A stretch of DNA of 64,000 nt from contig NC_091130.1 in the NCBI RefSeq assembly GCF_040183065.1, positions 129,247,914-129,311,913 on the forward strand, given 5' to 3'. This DNA comes from Periplaneta americana. Taxonomy: Eukaryota; Arthropoda; Insecta; Blattodea; Blattidae. Below the pieces are notes generated by a model that did not search any database, had not been told where the DNA came from, and saw nothing but the letters and a program-made list of their open reading frames with translations. The position numbers and the translations under genes are program-made. How positions within the stretch are numbered: position 1 is the stretch's first letter; each line of letters starts with the position of its first letter. Shown in pieces: positions 23,770 through 35,889 of this stretch.

Positions 23770-24500
23770 AAACTAAGGTTGCATCTTATTAAAAAGTTGG
23801 TTGGTGCTCACCATATTGGAGTTCTTCCATTTGCCTTCTTCTTTCCCAGTATCATAATGGCTGACTATAGCTGTTAAATTTTTACAGTTCTTGAGGTGTG
23901 GCATATCTACTTTATAAACTAAACAATTAGGAGTAGAAAAAATATTTATTTTATATAGATGGGCAACCAAACAATCATGTCCCATATATAATCGAAAAAG
24001 TGCGACAGCTTTCATTCGTGGACATTCTGGAATTGAATTTTTATTTTCTAATAAAATATTCCATTACTTATTTACATTCTTATGTATTATAATTTTTCAT
24101 GTATTTCTTGTTGGATGATTTTCTTAATTATTAGTTTTGAGAACTGAAACTATAAACATGAATTTGTAATATGTTGGATCATTGTATCCTTTTTTGCTAA
24201 GGAATCTACTATCTCATTACCAAGAATTCCACAGTGTGAAGGAATTCATTGCAAAACTATTGTTTTGTGAAGAGATTGTAAGTGTTTGATACTTTGGTGA
24301 ATTTTAGCAGTTCTTTTTGTTTTATAGGTGTTTGCATTAGTGGCTTGTATAGCTGATACCTGTAAACAGAGATATGTATAGGTATGATTTTGCCATGAAT
24401 TGTCATTGAATTGCATTTTTTTACAGACATTTTGTTCTCATATCCATATTTTGCTTGGACAGTTGGGTATATACGTTTATTCATTTTCCTATTATATTAG
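23770..24500 (-). mobile_element. LINE relic with RNase H end
   Basis: Minus strand: an RNase H piece (HCGILGNEIVDSLAKKG) near 24240-24170 and the downstream tail ALFRLYMGHDCLVAHLYKI at 24000-23940, the usual order in jockey/I-type elements. Frames are broken. It stops less than 100 bp before the exon c acceptor. Confidence 0.65.
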
Positions 24501-24589
24501 TTTATGAAATAAATAGAAACCTCATTATAACCTTATATTGGTATTCAAACTGGACAAAGTATTATCCTTACTGAATTAATATTTTGCAG

Positions 24590-24885
24590 ATGATTTGACA
24601 GTGGGACATCTGGGTATGTACTGGACTCCTCTCAGCCCTGGTCACCAGTTACAGAGCAGTACAGACGAGTGGAATTCTTCGGCACCAAGTTCCAGTGATA
24701 GTATGCTTATACATGCATGTCCACACTGCACCAAGAGATACAAGTTCCGTACATCTCTTTATCGACATCTGAAATTTGAATGCGGGAAAGAACCCTCATT
24801 CCATTGCCCTCATTGTTCGTACATGACAAAACAAAAAGCACCAATGCAACGTCACATACGCAATACACATGGCATACATGAATGA
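24590..24885 (+). CDS. lola: lola alternative terminal exon c (C2HC + C2H2 finger pair)
   Basis: Seen: the acceptor ATATTTTGCAG ends at 24589. The junction bases AT are followed by 97 codons and a TGA at 24883-24885. Residues 1-41 are a Ser/Pro-rich leader. Finger 1 has C43, C46, H59 and C64, the ECGKEP linker is at 63-68, and finger 2 has C72, C75, H88 and H93. The protein ends four residues later. Known: finger spacing, linker and terminal position match lola alternative exons. Inferred: a donor G gives GAT (Asp) at the junction, as for exons d, e and f. The recognition helices (around FRTSLYR and TKQKAPMQR) differ from exons a and b, which predicts a different DNA target. The intron just upstream holds LINE RNase H debris on the opposite strand. 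AATAAA at 25024 is the nearest poly(A) signal. A TTG codon at 24595 is not a credible start. Confidence 0.9.
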
Positions 24886-25023
24886 AACTGGACATTGAAA
24901 GCTATATATATTTTTTGTAATTATATTTATGAATGAAATCATAATTATAATTGTTTTAGAATGTTCTTTTTAGTTCTTTGACAATCATGCAAGTAATGCA
25001 AAAGTTGCTAGTGGCTGTAAGTT

Positions 25024-25029
25024 AATAAA
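25024..25029 (+). terminator. Candidate poly(A) signal for lola exon c
   Basis: AATAAA about 140 bp after the exon c stop, upstream of an inverted SINE pair. Confidence 0.4.
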
Positions 25030-25093
25030 TATTTACTGGTCGAAATCTATACTCTGAAACGAAAGTGTAAACAAATTCAGTTTTATACATATC

Positions 25094-25227
25094 TGGCTTT
25101 CAGGTAGTAGCTCCCTGTAAAGCAGGTTTGAATAATTTCAAGGAAAAATTGTTCCGGAGCCGGGTATCGATCCCGGGACCCTTCGCTTAGCGCGCGAATG
25201 CTCTACCGACTGAGCTACCCCAGGAAC
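25094..25227 (-). repeat. SINE family A copy, minus strand
   Basis: tRNA-like head 25227-25151 (TAGCTCAGTCGGTAGAGC on minus) and tail to GCCAGATATG. Head pairs well, but the loop base before the putative anticodon GCT is C and the acceptor has a mismatch. Confidence 0.7.
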
Positions 25228-25244
25228 TATACATTCTTTACTGG

Positions 25245-25480
25245 AGATACGTTAACAGAAAGCCACAAATTAAGTCACACAGTATTGTGTGCGCTCATAG
25301 TTGAATTCTGGCGTCTTGTCAGCTCATTTGAGTTGTGTGGATATAAAAAGGAAAAATTGTGACAGTGTCGTGTATAGTTCCTGGGGTAGCTCAGTCGGTA
25401 GAGCGTTCGCGCGCTAAGCGAAGGGTCCCGGGATCGATACCCGGCTCCGGAACAATTTTTCCTTGAAATTATTCAAATTC
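25245..25480 (+). repeat. SINE family A copy, plus strand, with leader
   Basis: Leader matches 560-693, head 25377-25453. It forms an inverted pair with the preceding copy, sharing GGAAAAATTGTTCCGG / CCGGAACAATTTTTCC. Confidence 0.7.
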
Positions 25481-25529
25481 AGTTCTGTTAGTTAACTTTC
25501 AAAATTAAATTATTATTATTATTATTATG

Positions 25530-25930
25530 ACTCGAAATTTTCTCGGGCTTCCATTGATGATATACCGATGTTTCGAGGATGTTCATCTTCCTTCTTCAGA
25601 GTGAACTGATAACTAGGGGAATATTGTGCTCCATATTTATAGATCTGGGGGAAGACCAGCTGAGGAGCTAGGCACTGTTTGGCTTGTCATGTTGCGGCTG
25701 ACGGTTCCCTTGTGCTGTGCAGGATCACAGGTTTCTCGGAAAGTCCAGCGGACGTGTCGGTGTGTCACCAACATTTCACCTGGCTGGAAGCTCGAGAAAA
25801 ACCCCTCTAGTTGTCAGTTCAACCTGAAGACGAGGAAGATGAACATCCTCGAAACATCGGTATCTCACCAACATTTTACCTGGCTGGAAGTCCGAGAAAA
25901 TTTCGAGTTATCATGTCGCCAGGAAAGCTT
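25530..25930. mobile_element. Inverted Penelope-like ends (family 5)
   Basis: TCGAAATTTTCTCGG .. CCGATGTTTCGAGGATG at 25532-25600 recurs inverted at 25835-25912. CTCACCAACATTT-type blocks also repeat directly at 25765 and 25864. It carries the CTGAAGA-hairpin-GAAA motif on both arms. Confidence 0.5.
25824..25854 (+). ncRNA. Hammerhead-like core motif (family 5)
   Basis: CTGAAGA plus one base, stem GAGG/CCTC, 11-nt loop, GAAA. The minus-strand mirror (25571-25599) has one mismatch in the stem. Confidence 0.25.
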
Positions 25931-26209
25931 TAGTAGTTATTTTATTACTATTATTTTCTTCTCAGAATATGTTTGAATATCTAAAAACAAGCACCTGAAT
26001 CTTTATTAAGTACATATTTTGTACATACAGTTATAAACTTTCTTGTGTTGTAAGAAATAAAAAAAATATTTAAACTGAAATAATGTGATAGGAGTTCAAA
26101 ATTACATTTTATTAAAGAGATGAGAGTGCGTGGGACTGGCATAGCTTCTGAGTAAAGATGTGTTATGATTTCTTTGGTAAAAAAACAAATTATTGCTTTT
26201 TAACATCCA

Positions 26210-26313
<104 letters not shown>

Positions 26314-26448
26314 ATTAATCATCATTACATCATCTATAATTTATAGCATTATTATGTTGTTTCAATATTGATACAAGCAACAGTTTTACTGTATATACAA
26401 GAATTTTCTGACAATATTGCAGAAAATGTATTGCAGTTTGTGTGTATA

Positions 26449-27289
26449 GAGTAAAGCTTGGTTATAACGACATTCAAGGGACCTTGAATATTATGTTGTT
26501 ATAAATGAGTGTCGTAGTAACCGAGATTCACATTATCAGTCTAGTGAGTTGGAAAATGAAAAATAATAAACATAATTAGGCTTATTTTAGGTTTATGTAT
26601 TCACTTTTAAGCATACCAGGAACACAATAAAATACATGTACAATTATAAATACAGTATTCTGTATTAAAACAGTTTGTTCATTACTCACCAAACTTATTT
26701 ACTGAGGAGTGAAGTAATCAGTCATTTTACTCAGTTGTCTCCTACTTGCCCAATATACACTTTCTAAATTAAATTCTGTGTTCATTAATTCAGTTGCAAT
26801 TTCACTGCTCCTTCCCCTAGCTTCATACTCCCTCCTCTAGCTTCATAGAAATGTTCACAATTCTAATGGCTTCTAAGGTGTCACTCACTTCTTCTAGTGG
26901 CCATACTGCGTTAAAATGCGTGCACTTGGTGAAAACTTCCTGTCGAAACTCACCGCATGCAGATACCATTAATAATACCGCATGAATTCGGGCAGGTTAC
27001 AATGGGATGGGGATCTGCCTGCATTCCAGAGGTCTATGATAGAAGGGAACAGTAAAGGATTTGTCAGATTTCAGCAAAATATTTCTTAAAATACCATGGT
27101 TCTTAGAAAATTGTATTCCAAACTGAGGTTGAAAATGACGTTATATGCGAGGTAGACGCATATACGTTTGTCGTATTAAGCAAGGTAGAAAAGCGTATGT
27201 CTTATGGGGAATTAGTTGGGACCACAGAATATTTGACGTTATAGGCGAGGTGTCGCACAAAACGAGGTCGCTATAACCAAGTTCTACTG
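26449..27289 (-). mobile_element. pogo/Tigger-like element, copy 1
   Basis: TA-flanked ends CTTGGTTATAACGA / CGCTATAACCAAGTTCTACTG. Minus strand at about 26850-26715 reads a Tigger-type C-terminus (REGSSEIATELMNTEF and RQLSKMTDYF). 841 bp, internally deleted. Opposite orientation to the copy at 39786. Confidence 0.8.
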
Positions 27290-28028
27290 TATTATGATTT
27301 ACAGAAAAATTGTTAGTCTAAGACTTGTTTTCAAAGCTAAGGATAAGACTTTTGTTGTCGAGGTGATAATTGGTATTAAGTTCTGATTTTTTATTGTTTA
27401 TTGACATTTTTTGTAAACCCTTGATATTTATGTAGTTATTATTTGCGTGTTGAATCCAGATTGCTATTGTAGGCAATGGCAAAAGTCGAACTATAATATT
27501 TTCCTGTATTTTTACTAGAAAACGTGACAATCGCGTTGCATAAGCCTCTGTGTAAGAATGATACATCTTGATAGAATATGTATTGGTCGTGTTTTATTGC
27601 AGTTGAAGTTTGGTACTTCCAATCAAGTTCTTATGGAGATTACTTTAAGTTATATTTTATCATAAGTTCTTATTGATATTTTCCTCATCTTGTCGTTCCC
27701 TCCTACATTACCACCCTTCATACCTACCTGTAGACTTAAATAAAAGCGCTAACGACTTGGCATTCGAGACTAACAAACTAACCATATTCATTTTAAATCT
27801 ATGCCTCAGCTTGCAAGTATACTGTATTAACAACGGCCATTTCTGTGCCTGTGAAACATGTGGTGTAACTCTTGGTAAAGTGAAGGTAGATTTTTATTAA
27901 TACTGTACATTAACAACAGTACTTGTACATTTCATAGTAATTGTAGGAAATATTCTCTGTCTGCATATAGGCTTAACTGGCACCTCTCTATAATTTCCAA
28001 TTTAGATGAATGAGTTCTTGGAGATTTA

Positions 28029-28949
28029 CGAGGGGGATCCAGGAAATAACGACCGTTTTATTGTAATAATTAAAAAAATATATATTTATTTGAAAAAACA
28101 AAGTCTGTTACATAACTGAAGCTTCCTTTACTTCTCTACATAATCACCACCTACATTTAAACATTTGTCATATCTGTTCACTAGCTTTAGAATTCCCGTG
28201 TTATACTCCTCTGCCGCCAGTTCATTAAGCCAGGTGTTCACTGTCTTCTTCAACTCTTCATCACTTCCAAAACGCGTACCACCCAGAAAGTCTTTCAGCT
28301 TAGCGAAAAGGTGAAAATCGCTAGGAGCAAGGTCTGGACTATAGGGCGGATGATCAAAGATTTCCCAACCGAATTGATCCAGCAATTCTTCGAGTTGAAG
28401 CACCAGTGTGCGGGAGGGCACAGATTTTGTGGTAGCCAAGATGTTGCGACACAATTTCACCAAGCAAAGAACGAGAAATGTCAGGAAAGGCAATATGCAA
28501 TTCGTCGAGTGATGTGCGCCTGTCTTGCAAGATTCTGTCGTTCACTTTAGTCTTCAGGTCTTCTGTGATGAGTGATGGGCGTCCGGGTCGAGTTTCATCG
28601 TGGACATTTGTTCGCCCATTGTTGAACATTTCGCACCATTTTCTCACATTTCTTTCATTCATTACAGTATCACCATACACTTCTTTCAATTGCCGGTAAA
28701 TTTCTGCAGGTTTGAAATGTCGGGCATTCAAAAATCGAATCACACTCCTCACCGCACAGTCGGCGGGATTATCAATCACGTCGTTCATTTTGAAATAACA
28801 CAAAATGCACAATAGCGACTTGTTGCAACCAGTACTCACAACATTATGAGAACACATGTTAAGGAAGCCAGTTGACCTTCAAACAAGGAAGGGGAGTCAG
28901 CTGCGCGCCGGGTATGCGCGAACGGTCGTTATTTCCTGGATCCCCCTCG
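28029..28949 (-). mobile_element. mariner element with internal deletion
   Basis: Inverted ends CGAGGGGGATCCAGGAAATA of about 28 bp, flanked by TA. Minus strand: N-terminal HTH part (28788-28440, CAVRSVIRFLNARHFKPAEI, WCEMFNNGRTNVHDE, GRPSLITEDL) and the C-terminal catalytic block (YSPDLAPSDFHLF) at about 28340. The stretch with the first two catalytic Asp is missing: 921 bp against roughly 1.3 kb for the family. Confidence 0.9.
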
Positions 28950-29719
28950 TATAAAACACATTTCTCACTAATAATGTCTTTCAATGCGTTTAAAGTGTAA
29001 AAATTGTACTTATACACTAAATTCTCTAACTTTTCTGTAAATAAAATTCACACAGCATGAGTTGAGAGTGAGATTTCCAATTTTATCTAACTTATCTTTT
29101 GTTAGAACCCAACATCACTGTTTCAATTTTTTTTTTTTGTGTCTAAAATAGAACTCTTACTTTTCTTTTATTTGAAATTTTGCCTACGTTGGCCCTACTG
29201 GAAATGATTAATCACTGTTCTAATGCAATTTATACTTTGGGTGTGATAACACATAAGAACAGATTGCCAGCATTTCCCCCTCCCTCCCACATGAGTGCCC
29301 AAAAACATTGTTTATTTGACCTTTACTCCTCCAATTTCCATTATTGCAATAATGAAAATTTTCTGGTAATTTTAGCTGAAGTATAATTCTTAGAGATTGA
29401 ATAAATAGTCACTTAAGTTACTATTTTAATCTAAATATATAATATGATAAGACTTTAAACTTTCAAAAGGCAAGAAAGATAATATCTTAAATATGCTGTA
29501 TGGCTGTTTTGAAGTGATATGCTTCATTGTCAGCCAGTCCTGATGAATTTGTAGATAATGTTTGATAAAAGTGAAATATATGGTAAATTTGTAATATTTC
29601 TTTTATTTACCAAATGAGTAAATACACTATTTGACTAGGTCTTATATTGCTATTATATTAATTTTTTTGCCAAAATCACAATAATAATTGAAAATGAATT
29701 TATTTCTAAACATGGATAT

Positions 29720-32100
29720 TGCACTGACATTGAATGTGTAACTCTACTTTACATTTCTTACACATGATCCTTGCTGTCTGGTGACACAGATCACATCTTC
29801 TTTGAGAACAATCTGCACTCATGTGTGGTCGATCTGTCTTTGCTTCTCATGGTAGGCCTACCCAGGTACCTAGTCTTTCAGTAAAGCATTCACCAAGTGA
29901 CTTTTTTCGGATGGTGTACCATGTAGTTGGCAATATGTCAAAACAATAGCTCTTAAATTCACAATATGTTTTTTTTACTCTCTTTTACAAGCTACCAAGC
30001 ATTTTGGCATACTCTATGCCAAATGAAAACAGTGGAAATCACCACTTTTCTCTCTTAAGATCAGTGATCAGATTATCAACATTTTAATCAAAATGATTCA
30101 CGCCTCCCATATATCTGTTCTTTTCTGAATCATGATCTACTTGTACTTTAATTTTTTTACTACCCTTTCTCATGAAATTACGCCCAGTTATGGGGCCAGT
30201 GCTACCCAGAGTCATTATGAATTTGGGGTTATGCTAGGTAACAAAAATGGCTAGAGGATCATCGTGCTGATCATGTGTTACTCTCATAATGGTTTCATGA
30301 CCGTTCATCTCTGCTGAGGTCACCAATTCGTTGGTGGGTCGACCTTAGTCCTTCATGGGTTGCCATGCCATGGATTATCACCCTTTACCCCAACTCTGTA
30401 AATCTTCTTGTATGGGAGTTTCTCAGTGGCAGTTAGATGCTATTGTGACCACATTATTATGCCATTTTATTGTTTTATCCTTAACTGTTTTAAAAAATAT
30501 TGTTACACGTTTTTCTTTCTTCGAGGCAAATGAACTCGTGAGAGGACATTTTTTTTAGTCATTTTCGCAAAATGTCCTTATTCCTCTTTCATCAAGTGCA
30601 CTAAAAATACATAAACCTGTGAAGAAATTGTCGTTTGAATTCTGGAGGCAAACAAAATTCTAACTCCAAAACTACAGCTGAGTATATCCTGATCACAACA
30701 GTTCCTATGAATGTGCTGCTTGGTACAGTAGCTCCCATGATACAGGACCATCGTCTCATCTATCAAAACATGGCTTACTGCAACTTTTGGGTAATTTTTT
30801 CCAAAATTGGCAAGAAGTTTGTTAAAATAAAATATCATCTTACTATAGTAGAATGCCTCTTATCCGGCACCAAAGGGACCAGACTAGTTCCGGATACGAG
30901 ATTTTGTTGGATAATTGAATATATACCAGTAGGTATATACGAAAAAAAATCGTATTTCATGGTGCCAAATGTTGAAACTGCAGCCGTATGAAGCTTATTT
31001 CTCTATCACTTACTCATAACTGAATAAACATAAAAACTGTGTGGATTTTTCCAATTAAAACACATCACACAACACACATGGGTGCATTAATTGTAGGTTC
31101 GAATATTCACTGAAAATTAAAATTCGTGTGAACTTCCTAATGTGGCAACACTGACTGTCGAAACATAATTAAATAAACATAAAAGCTGTGTGGATTTACT
31201 TTATTAAAACACATCACACAACACAAATAATGCACTAATTTTAGGTTCGAATATTTACTGAAAATGAAAGTTCGTGTGAACTTCCTAATGTGGCAAAACT
31301 GACGGCCCAGACTGTGGCAATGTGGCAGATTTAAACATTTCTTTTGGCCCAGCCAAAAGTGTCTTTGTTTTGGTATTGCTGGTTATTTGGGTGCTGGTTA
31401 TGAGGGATTTTACTGTACCAAAATTATCTCCAGTTGATAATTTCAAATTGTTACACAAATGCAAATACTGATGGATTTCAAGGAATCTATTTTGGCGGAT
31501 ACTATTTGCAACAATTTCATTGTGGGAGTCTGATTTTACCTTCCGAGACATTCTAATATAGGTCTGCTGTGTCTATCTGGTCAACAATAATATTGTAATA
31601 TAAACTTTTACTTACTTTGAATTAAGATCTAGTAAATAATACCTTTGTAATGCATGCAGATTTGACATATCAACTATTAGATCAAGAATATAAAGTCAGT
31701 AAAAAGCCATTAAAAACACAGAATTGGTACCAAACTATCAATTTTCTGCTTTTCCGTGATTTCATCAAAATCATCATTCCTAGATTTCATGTGAAAATAA
31801 TTTTCATTACGTGTCTTGGTGCAGTGTCTAGTCTACCAGTTTCTAACATTTCCTCAAATGCTTTCAGAAGTTACATTTACTTTCACAAAATTGGGCCTGG
31901 CTAGTAATTCATGTTCTTTTCGCTTTGCCACCACTTTCTTTATCTATTAGAGTTCCATTTTCAGATTGAAAAAAAAATACTAAATCCTCTATAGCACATT
32001 CATCTTCAGATCTGTCATCATAGATTAGCTCAGTAATTTTATGCAGTTTAAAACTGAAAGAAATGGATGTGATGTACACATTTTAGAAATGAATATTGTG
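29720..32100 (-). mobile_element. piggyBac-family transposase relic
   Basis: Minus strand, in order: an acidic N-terminal stretch (31990, YDDRSEDECAIEDL), NRFLEIHQYLHLCNN at 31500-31430, the catalytic-type block IDETMVLYHG near 30760, EKNRYMGGVNHFD near 30100, KWWFPLF near 30030, and a C-terminal Cys-rich finger (RRCDLCHQTARIMCKKC) near 29790. Frames are shifted many times; 30846-31415 is a nested Tigger-like insertion. Termini not identified. Confidence 0.7.
30846..31415. mobile_element. Nonautonomous Tigger-like element nested in piggyBac
   Basis: Ends TAGTAGAATGCCTCTTATCC and CAGTAAAATCCCTCATAACC (complement), flanked by TA. An internal direct repeat (AAACATAAAAGCTGTGTGGAT near 31030 and 31180) of about 150-bp period is visible. 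The terminus resembles the element at 57519. Confidence 0.65.
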
Positions 32101-32309
32101 TAATGCCCCATGTTACCTACAGGTGACAACTTTAATTTTCAATCAGATTTGATATTCTCTGATTTGATTATAGGCCCTACTGTAATAACTATCAATCCTT
32201 ATATTAAAATAATTGAAAATGAAATCTATTTATTTATTGTTTCACATGTTTCCTTCGTTTGGAAGATGAGGACGGGAGAGAGTCTTCACTTATTGCTGCG
32301 TCCATCGCA

Positions 32310-32379
<70 letters not shown>

Positions 32380-32460
32380 GTCATGATGATGATAATAATA
32401 ATAATAATAATAATAGTCATGATGATGATGATGATAATAATAATAATAATAATAATAATG
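32310..32460. repeat. (AAT)n with (GATGAT) interruptions
   Basis: Compound microsatellite. Polyasparagine, polyisoleucine and polytyrosine frames across it are artefacts. Confidence 0.95.
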
Positions 32461-32521
32461 CTTAACACGGAAATTAAAAGTTCTATTTCTGCTGGGAAGC
32501 AAACCGTATGTTACACTAATG

Positions 32522-32674
32522 CAGCGTTGTCAGACACAGCCTAAACGGAGCGGAGCGCTCCACTATAACTCGTTGCGTGCTCCGGTGCTTCCACAGACAT
32601 AAGCAAGTTCACGCTCCGACTGGACGTCTCTAGCACCACAACCGGTTTCGGAGCTTACAACTCTGACACTACTG
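32522..32674. mobile_element. hAT-like MITE
   Basis: Ends CAGCGTTGTCAGA and CAGTAGTGTCAGA (complement) with near-identical 8-bp flanks CACTAATG / CACAAATG. GC-rich centre with a GGAGCGGAGCGCTCC palindrome. Confidence 0.55.
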
Positions 32675-32689
32675 CACAAATGTAATAAT

Positions 32690-33990
32690 ATAGCCTACAA
32701 TATCGAATACGGTACCGTACAACAATGAGCTTAAAAAAACGAAATAATAATGTCATATGGATATTTGAAATAATGACAGTTGTAGGTCACATGGCGAATC
32801 ATGGGTTTAGAACACATGACTTTACCATACACGAATTTTCCTTATAAGTATGATACAGATGTCTTTCATGACTGAAATATACTATATGTCACATATTTCG
32901 TAGGTGATGTATTTTTATCAGAATGAATCTGATATGTTTCATAGGCAGAGCAGTTGTCATTTCCAGAGTGTAGCCGGCTTATAGGCTTTTGCATAGCTTA
33001 AAACTGACACTTTAGGATGCTCTTTAACAATGTGTTTCATCGGTTGTGTCTGTGTTAAAAATTTACAGTCATTATCTTATATGAACTGTTGATTTTACAC
33101 TTAATATAGTACGATATTAAATATATAGCAGTCACCTGGTGTTATATTGTTGTAAGAGCTCCTTGTATTTTCTTGAAATAAAATGACATCCAATGTGCTA
33201 CCAGTGTATCTTCCTTTTGTCGACATCATTGGTGGTCACACTACATATATACCTACCATGCATGGAACGTTACCTGCTGTTGATCTCAGTCATGTCCTGG
33301 TTTTGTGTTTCTTCATTATCATTTCATTACTCAAAATGTTTTAGAATGAATTTGTTAATGAACGTTATTTACGTATTACTGTATTCTGAAATGTTATAAA
33401 ATGAGAACAGTTCATTTTATGAAGTAATTGCTTCACAGAAGGACAATTTGCTCAAAATTATTTTTTTAATTGTAGGTACATTGACATGTTAACTGAAATT
33501 GTTATTTTAGAGTGTATATTTTTATATGATGAGTCCAACTTATATGAAAATGTTGGATAAAATTGAAGGGTTTGGAAATATGTACTTATTAATTAGATAA
33601 AAATTAGCATGAAACTAGACATTTAAAATGTCGCTTATTTAATTTAACAAGTCTTAATTATAAAACCATTCAACCAGAAGTTGGACTTAATAATGAGAAT
33701 GGCATGGTTTCATAATTAGACTAAAGTTTCAATTATTACCTGATGTGTGAAATGCATAATGAGGAAGGATGCGTAGTTTCGTGCATTATGTATAATCATG
33801 ATATTAGTATTATATTTACAATTATGAACATTAAATTATTCTAAAATTGTGCTAGAAATCAAGGAAGAATAGATACATAGTTCTTGTTTCAGTTATATAT
33901 TTATCTGTGTGTGTCTGTGCGTGTGTAGTCACATTAAACTGTGACGATTGTTACCTGAATTAGTAGTAGATGTTTACTAACCTATACAGA
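32690..33990. other. Intron, no recognised feature
   Basis: AT-rich unique-looking sequence. Confidence 0.5.
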
Positions 33991-33997
33991 AATCAAC

Positions 33998-34450
33998 CAC
34001 TATGGAGTAGTGATAACTACGAAACTAGCAGACTCGGGTTTGCATCATGATTGGGACAAATTCTTTCGCAGGAGTCTTTCTGGGGTATATCTCAACCAAT
34101 TTGAAGCAAATGGAAGACCGTTTTCGGTGTTGGATCCTTGGTCTCATTTTGCCATAATTAATTTCAACTTCATCTATCAACACTGAACATTTTCAGAGTC
34201 AACATAGGATGCAGCAGGATGTAGTACTGTTGACTTGCATACGTCATTCTGAGAAAGCTGCGGACTCTGTCAGAACTGAATGTTGTGTTGCTGAATCGAT
34301 AGATGGTACCAAACAGTGTTAATCACGATACTTACAGGAATGCAGTTCTTTGGACTTACACAATCATCCCTACATAAGGAGTGATAAGTGATAAACACAA
34401 TAAGTCTTGGGCTGTGATGAAAGCCTTTGGGCCTCTCCTCTGTTAAAAAA
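33998..34450 (+). repeat. Degenerate SINE-like repeat
   Basis: Begins with a box-A/B-like stretch (GGAGTAGTGATAACTACG, then GGTTTGCATCATG), followed by TTCTTTCGCAGGAG and CCAATTTGAAG. Weak. Confidence 0.3.
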
Positions 34451-34549
34451 CTCGAAGAAACATGTATGAATGTTATTTAAACATATCGGTATTATTAATG
34501 TATGTAAATACTTACATACATTTTATATGTATATAACAGGTTAACAATG

Positions 34550-34890
34550 CTTAAGCATCTTCCTATCCCCTAATTTTTCTTCTTCATTCTGCTCTATCTT
34601 GTCAGTCTTCTTCTGCCAATCTGTTATGCTGCTTAGTTTTATCAGTCTCCTCCATCCATGTAGTCCGTGGTCTTCATCTCTTCCCCCTGCTTGCAGGGAT
34701 CCCTTCTAACATCTGTCTTAGCAGTCCATCCTCTGTACATGGCCGTACCAGATTAACTGTTCGCTACAGATATAGTCCACTATAGAATTTTGAAATTCCA
34801 CTTTGCTTCTAATTTTTTCATTTCTCACTTTTTCCAATTTTGAACATCGAGCAGTTCTTCTGAGAAAATTCATTTCTGTGGATTCTAATT
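34550..34890 (-). mobile_element. LINE C-terminal fragment
   Basis: Minus strand reads EMNFLRRTARCSKLEKVRNE, then LIWYGHVQRMD and a Trp/Arg-rich tail, the typical end of non-LTR RT polyproteins. Confidence 0.65.
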
Positions 34891-34984
34891 TAGATTTAAA
34901 TTTTGAATGTAATATATAAACTTATGTTCCGTGCATTTTTTTAAAGCAAAACGTGAAGCGCCTCAGCAAGACCGTTCTTTTATT

Positions 34985-35059
34985 ACATATTTGCTTTACT
35001 TCATTGCAACATATTTGCTTTACTTCATTGCAACATATTTGCTTTACTTCATTGCAACA
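34985..35059. repeat. 24-bp tandem repeat, three copies
   Basis: CATATTTGCTTTACTTCATT plus GCAA repeated exactly three times. Confidence 0.95.
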
Positions 35060-35699
35060 GCGCTGCAGCAACCATGAACCAAATCCAAACATCGCTTTAC
35101 GAGTTTTCTGCACGATCTATCATGGCGGAATGCGTGTTTTGGTCTTTTGCAACGTTTATTATTGCTAAAATCATCTAGTAATAATGATTTCATGTCATTA
35201 TCATGGAAGTCCAAACTATTTAACATGTTCGTTTCTTTTAAGGTTAAATTTATTACTGTAGTAATAGAAGCCAGTATTAATTGTACATCATTTTGTAGTT
35301 ACCTGATCGAATTGCGTTTTTTTTTCGACCCTCTTTTTGCTGCAGCAAAGTCATGAAGCACTTTACTGGAGCAATTAAAAAAAAAACGCATGGGTTCTAT
35401 AAGTTGTCACTCCAAACTAATGATTTGTATATGTTTATTTTTGTTGTTTTAAAGATTTGTTTATCCCATACAATTACGTTTACATATATTTTCTACAAGC
35501 ATGTATTACATATATACTGTATAACCATTAAGAGAAGCAACTTTAACAATCTATTACCAGTAGATACAACTTTCTATTTTGTATCCATCTTGTAAATTTT
35601 GGTCATGTAGATAAACGAACTGTGGTTACCAAGAAATGACAACAGAAACTGTTTATTCCTAGTGTAATTATGGTTCAGCTTTCAGTCTGTCAACTTTAT

Positions 35700-35860
35700 T
35701 TTGGTATATTTCAGGAAAAGTACCTATGCTTTCGGGTCGTTAGACATTCGGGATATTGCATTCAGAATATTGGATATTTGGGAAAGTGGATTCGGGAAAT
35801 TGATTTGATAAAATGGCCTTTTGGGGTTTTGGATTTGGGAAAATGGCCAGGAACGAAGTA
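35700..35860. repeat. Short low-complexity GGGA/TTGG repeats
   Basis: Loosely repeated TTCGGGATATT / TTGGGAAAATGG blocks of about 20 bp. Origin unclear. Confidence 0.35.
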
Positions 35861-35889
35861 CCATATTCTTAAATTGAAATATCGCCTAT

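Noticed and set aside
25377-25453. Well-paired tRNA-like cloverleaf (also 403, 694 and 25151)
   Set aside because: The base before the putative anticodon GCT is C where T is expected, the acceptor stem has a mismatch, and the sequence recurs with the same non-tRNA leader and tail. It is a SINE head.
32259-32502. Poly-Asn, poly-Ile and poly-Tyr frames (also near 18050, 26200)
   Set aside because: Trinucleotide microsatellites read in different frames.
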